From: Billgrantia saliphila
Lineage (GTDB): Bacteria; Pseudomonadota; Gammaproteobacteria; Pseudomonadales; Halomonadaceae
Direction of reading: 5' to 3'
Length of the DNA: 64,000 nt
Assembly: GCF_002930105.1 (NCBI RefSeq)
Contig: NZ_PJRN01000003.1
Location: 290,092 to 354,091 of the forward strand
The notes beneath the pieces were generated by a model. It saw nothing but the letters and a program-made list of their open reading frames with translations. It made no database searches and was not told the origin of the DNA. The translations under genes and the position numbers were made by a program. Shown piece after piece: positions 62,132 through 64,000 of the stretch; position 1 is the stretch's first letter, and each line of letters opens with the position of its first letter.

Positions 62132-62134
62132 GCT

Positions 62135-62171
62135 CTCTCCACTTAGTTTTATCTATTTACTAACTAGAGAG
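62135..62171. promoter_or_regulatory. 37-bp imperfect operator dyad before the xylose operon
   Basis: CTCTCCACTTAGT (62135-62147) is mirrored by ACTAACTAGAGAG (62159-62171) with two mismatches. It contains CCACTTAGTT, shared with the site at 54475 and with the palindrome at 63787. It overlaps the ribosome site of the SDR gene, so binding should block the transcript. Operator role inferred. Confidence 0.7.
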
Positions 62172-62533
62172 TGAGCAACTCCACGCGGAGCGACAATGCG
62201 ACGTTGGTATAACCATCAACAAAGGCATTTAAAACAGAGGATTCGAGAGGAAGAGTCGCCTGGACACCGGTCTTTCCCGCCATGGCCTCCCGAACTGGAT
62301 TCGTTTAATCTGAGAACCAATCGTCTCGCTCCAGGCGGCAATAGACAGCGCAAAGAGGCCGTGCATCGCGCCTCGACGGGGCCGGTGTCATAATCGACCC
62401 GCCATGCAGGCGCGCTCGCAACCCAGGGGTTCGGAAACGGCTTCGGCTCCTTGTTTTCAGTCCGTTGCCTCGAGCGAGGCTGGGGCGAAGCATGCCCGCC
62501 CAGGGCACCCACTCGGCAAGGCCATGTCACTCT
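62172..62533. other. 362-base gap between xylose operon and ROK regulator
   Basis: The gap must hold the promoter of the xylose run (minus) and of the ROK gene (plus). I see no further dyad, no RNA gene and no good reading frame with a ribosome site. A 65-codon frame at 62196-62393 looks random. Confidence 0.5.
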
Positions 62534-63748
62534 ATGTCTACTAGTTTTCAGCCGCACAAGGCGGGCGATCTTCACTTTCTCAAGCGGCTCAACCGCAGCG
62601 CCATCCTCGAGCTGGTGCGTCGCACCCCCGGCCTGACCCGCGCCGACATTGCCACCCAGGCCCAACTGACCAAGGCTACCGTGGGCGCCGGCGTGCAATC
62701 GCTGCTGCAGCAGGGCTGGCTGCGCGAAGGTGAGCTGCAGAAGAGCAGCGGCGGCCGCCCGGGCCGCGCCCTGCACCTCAACGACGACAACCACGTGCTG
62801 TTCGGCGCCGAGGTCGGCGTGCATGGCTTGCGCCTGGTCGCTTGTACGCTTTCGGGCCAGGTGCTCGTATCGCACCACGAGCACCTCGTGCCGACCACAC
62901 CCGAGGTCACCGCCGAGCTGCTGGGCGAGCTCCTGCGCACGCTGATGGCCTCGAGGCACGTGGCGGGTCGACAGAGCCTGGGGCTTGGCGTCGCCCTACC
63001 CGGCCCCATCGCTCCCGGCAAGCCCGTGCTGCGCCTGGCTCCCAACCTGGGCTGGCGCGACATTCGTTTCCTCGACCTGCTGCGCCCCCATCTCACGCTT
63101 CTGGAAGGCACCTGGCTGATGGACAACGAGGCAAAGTCGGCCGCCTTCGGCGAACTCTACTTTCGCACCGGGCAGATTCCCGAGTCGCTGGTGTACGTCA
63201 GCGCGGGGACCGGTATCGGCAGCGGCATGGTCGAAGGCAGCCACCTGCCGCTGGTCACGCGAGGCATGCAGGGGCTGGCCGGCGAGATCGGCCACACCGT
63301 GCTGCAGCCGGGCGGGCTCTACTGCCATTGCGGCAATCGCGGCTGCGCCGAAACCCTGGTCAGCGGCTGGTCGATCCGCGCCGCGCTGGGGATCGCTGAA
63401 GAGGAGGATCTCGTCGCCACGCTGCTGCCGCGCCTGAACGATTCCGACGTTCAGGTCACGCTGCGCCGGGCCGGCGAGGCGCTGGGCGTTCTCCTGCTCA
63501 ACCTGCATCATGCGCAGAACCCCTCCGAGATCGTGCTCGGCGGCTCCCTGACCCAGCTCGGCGAACCTCTGCTCGAACCCGCCCTCGCCTACTTCAAGGC
63601 CAACCAGAACCGGCTACTGGGCACGTCCCAGCAGGTGCCGCTGAGGGTAATCGAGGATTCCACCTTCGTCGCGGCACGCGGCGCCGCCGCCCAGGTGCTA
63701 GCCAGCATCATTCATGGCCCGAGCGACCTCCTCCAGGCGTCGTTCTGA
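62534..63748 (+). CDS. ROK-family transcriptional regulator, XylR type
   Basis: The 404-aa protein has an N-terminal winged HTH ([23 protein letters not shown], then [15 protein letters not shown], residues 18-62) and a ROK sugar-kinase-like domain with [30 protein letters not shown] (near 225) and the zinc motif [10 protein letters not shown] (near 272). ROK repressors with this layout control xylose genes; XylR is the classic case. ATG 62534 starts before the polar [15 protein letters not shown] segment; upstream Met codons (62465, 62492) look unused. It lies between the xylose run (divergent) and the aldehyde dehydrogenase gene. Confidence 0.9.
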   Translation: MSTSFQPHKAGDLHFLKRLNRSAILELVRRTPGLTRADIATQAQLTKATVGAGVQSLLQQGWLREGELQKSSGGRPGRALHLNDDNHVLFGAEVGVHGLRLVACTLSGQVLVSHHEHLVPTTPEVTAELLGELLRTLMASRHVAGRQSLGLGVALPGPIAPGKPVLRLAPNLGWRDIRFLDLLRPHLTLLEGTWLMDNEAKSAAFGELYFRTGQIPESLVYVSAGTGIGSGMVEGSHLPLVTRGMQGLAGEIGHTVLQPGGLYCHCGNRGCAETLVSGWSIRAALGIAEEEDLVATLLPRLNDSDVQVTLRRAGEALGVLLLNLHHAQNPSEIVLGGSLTQLGEPLLEPALAYFKANQNRLLGTSQQVPLRVIEDSTFVAARGAAAQVLASIIHGPSDLLQASF

Positions 63749-63786
63749 CACCTTTGCCGCCGTCTTTGCGACCAAAGTCGATCGGA

Positions 63787-63817
63787 GCCACTAAGTTCAA
63801 AGATTGAACTTAGTGGC
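63787..63817. promoter_or_regulatory. Perfect 31-bp palindrome, probable ROK (XylR) operator
   Basis: GCCACTAAGTTCAA (63787-63800), spacer AGA, TTGAACTTAGTGGC (63804-63817) are exact inverted arms of 14 bp. It is 78 bases before the aldehyde dehydrogenase ATG, just after the ROK gene stop. The core CCACTTAGTT/CCACTAAGTT links it to the other two sites. Lack of a T-run argues against a terminator. Confidence 0.8.
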
Positions 63818-63894
63818 GGCGTCGCGCAGGATGTATCAGGGCGCCTTGGACGTGCGCCTATCGGTCCACCGACATCCATCCGCAGGAGCCCGAC

Positions 63895-64000
63895 ATGACA
63901 CTCGAAGGCAAGATGCTGATCGGCCGGGAGGCCGTCAGCGGCAGTTCCAAGCCCATCAATGCCGTCAACCCCGCCACCGGCGAGACCCTCGAGCCCACCT
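63895..64000 (+). CDS. NAD(P)-dependent aldehyde dehydrogenase, probable alpha-ketoglutarate semialdehyde dehydrogenase (3'-truncated by window edge)
   Basis: Only about 35 N-terminal residues are visible: MTLEGKMLIGREAV, then INAVNPATGETLEP. The NPATGE block is the start of the aldehyde dehydrogenase fold, and the short leader fits the alpha-ketoglutarate semialdehyde dehydrogenase branch, the last step of the oxidative xylose route. AGGAG at 63884-63888 precedes the ATG. The palindrome at 63787 suggests control with the xylose run. The catalytic Cys and Glu lie beyond the window. Confidence 0.75.
   Translation, partial: MTLEGKMLIGREAVSGSSKPINAVNPATGETLEPT

Overview
The window is GC-rich, gene-dense bacterial chromosome. 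Its gene families (thiC and tenA each behind a TPP riboswitch, ackA-pta, sbcDC, osmC, nfi, a YfaZ-like beta-barrel, many compatible-solute-era gammaproteobacterial housekeeping genes) and codon use suggest a gammaproteobacterium of the Halomonas/Halomonadaceae type. That taxonomic call is inference from protein flavour; there is no rRNA in the window.

Layout. 1-12.5 kb: the end of a VOC protein, a small membrane protein, a LpxL-type acyltransferase, two TPP-riboswitch units (tenA, thiC), an orphan CARF/DUF1887 protein, a beta-barrel protein, an EamA exporter, ackA-pta and thiO. 12.7-27.5 kb: ordinary chromosome with a PmtA-like methyltransferase, a class V aminotransferase, a CBS-BON protein, a 491-aa membrane protein of unknown function, a ThuA / Gfo-Idh-MocA / LacI sugar locus with twin operators, an 800-aa MscS-type channel, an amidoligase plus class I glutamine amidotransferase pair, osmC, an aldo/keto reductase, DUF1415 and nfi. 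27.5-32.1 kb: sbcD-sbcC.

32.1-44.9 kb is accessory DNA joined to the 3' end of sbcC. It carries a YciI-like protein, an exported alpha/beta hydrolase, a YefM-YoeB toxin-antitoxin pair whose antitoxin gene is frameshifted, and a complete type I restriction-modification locus (RhuM-Fic, hsdM, hsdS, GIY-YIG/DUF4357, hsdR, YgjP metallopeptidase). Two decayed copies of the last 30-40 codons of sbcC lie between the cargo blocks (32707-32796 and about 34370-34485), which makes the sbcC 3' end look like a repeatedly used insertion point. A 0.55-kb gap at the far side holds three 23-bp dyads.

45-48.8 kb: katG and argE. 48.8-64 kb: a xylan/xylose cluster. A minus-strand run encodes SDR xylose dehydrogenase, ABC importer (binding protein, two permeases, ATPase), cytoplasmic GH43 xylosidase, aldose epimerase, LamB-type porin, MFS sugar transporter, xylonate dehydratase and xylonolactonase; a divergent ROK/XylR regulator and the start of an aldehyde dehydrogenase (probable alpha-ketoglutarate semialdehyde dehydrogenase) follow on the plus strand. 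Together they describe uptake of xylo-oligosaccharides through the porin and ABC system, intracellular hydrolysis, and oxidation of xylose by the non-phosphorylating (Weimberg) route. A shared CCACTTAGTT-type site occurs before the SDR gene, before lamB, and as a perfect 31-bp palindrome before the aldehyde dehydrogenase, and is proposed as the ROK operator.
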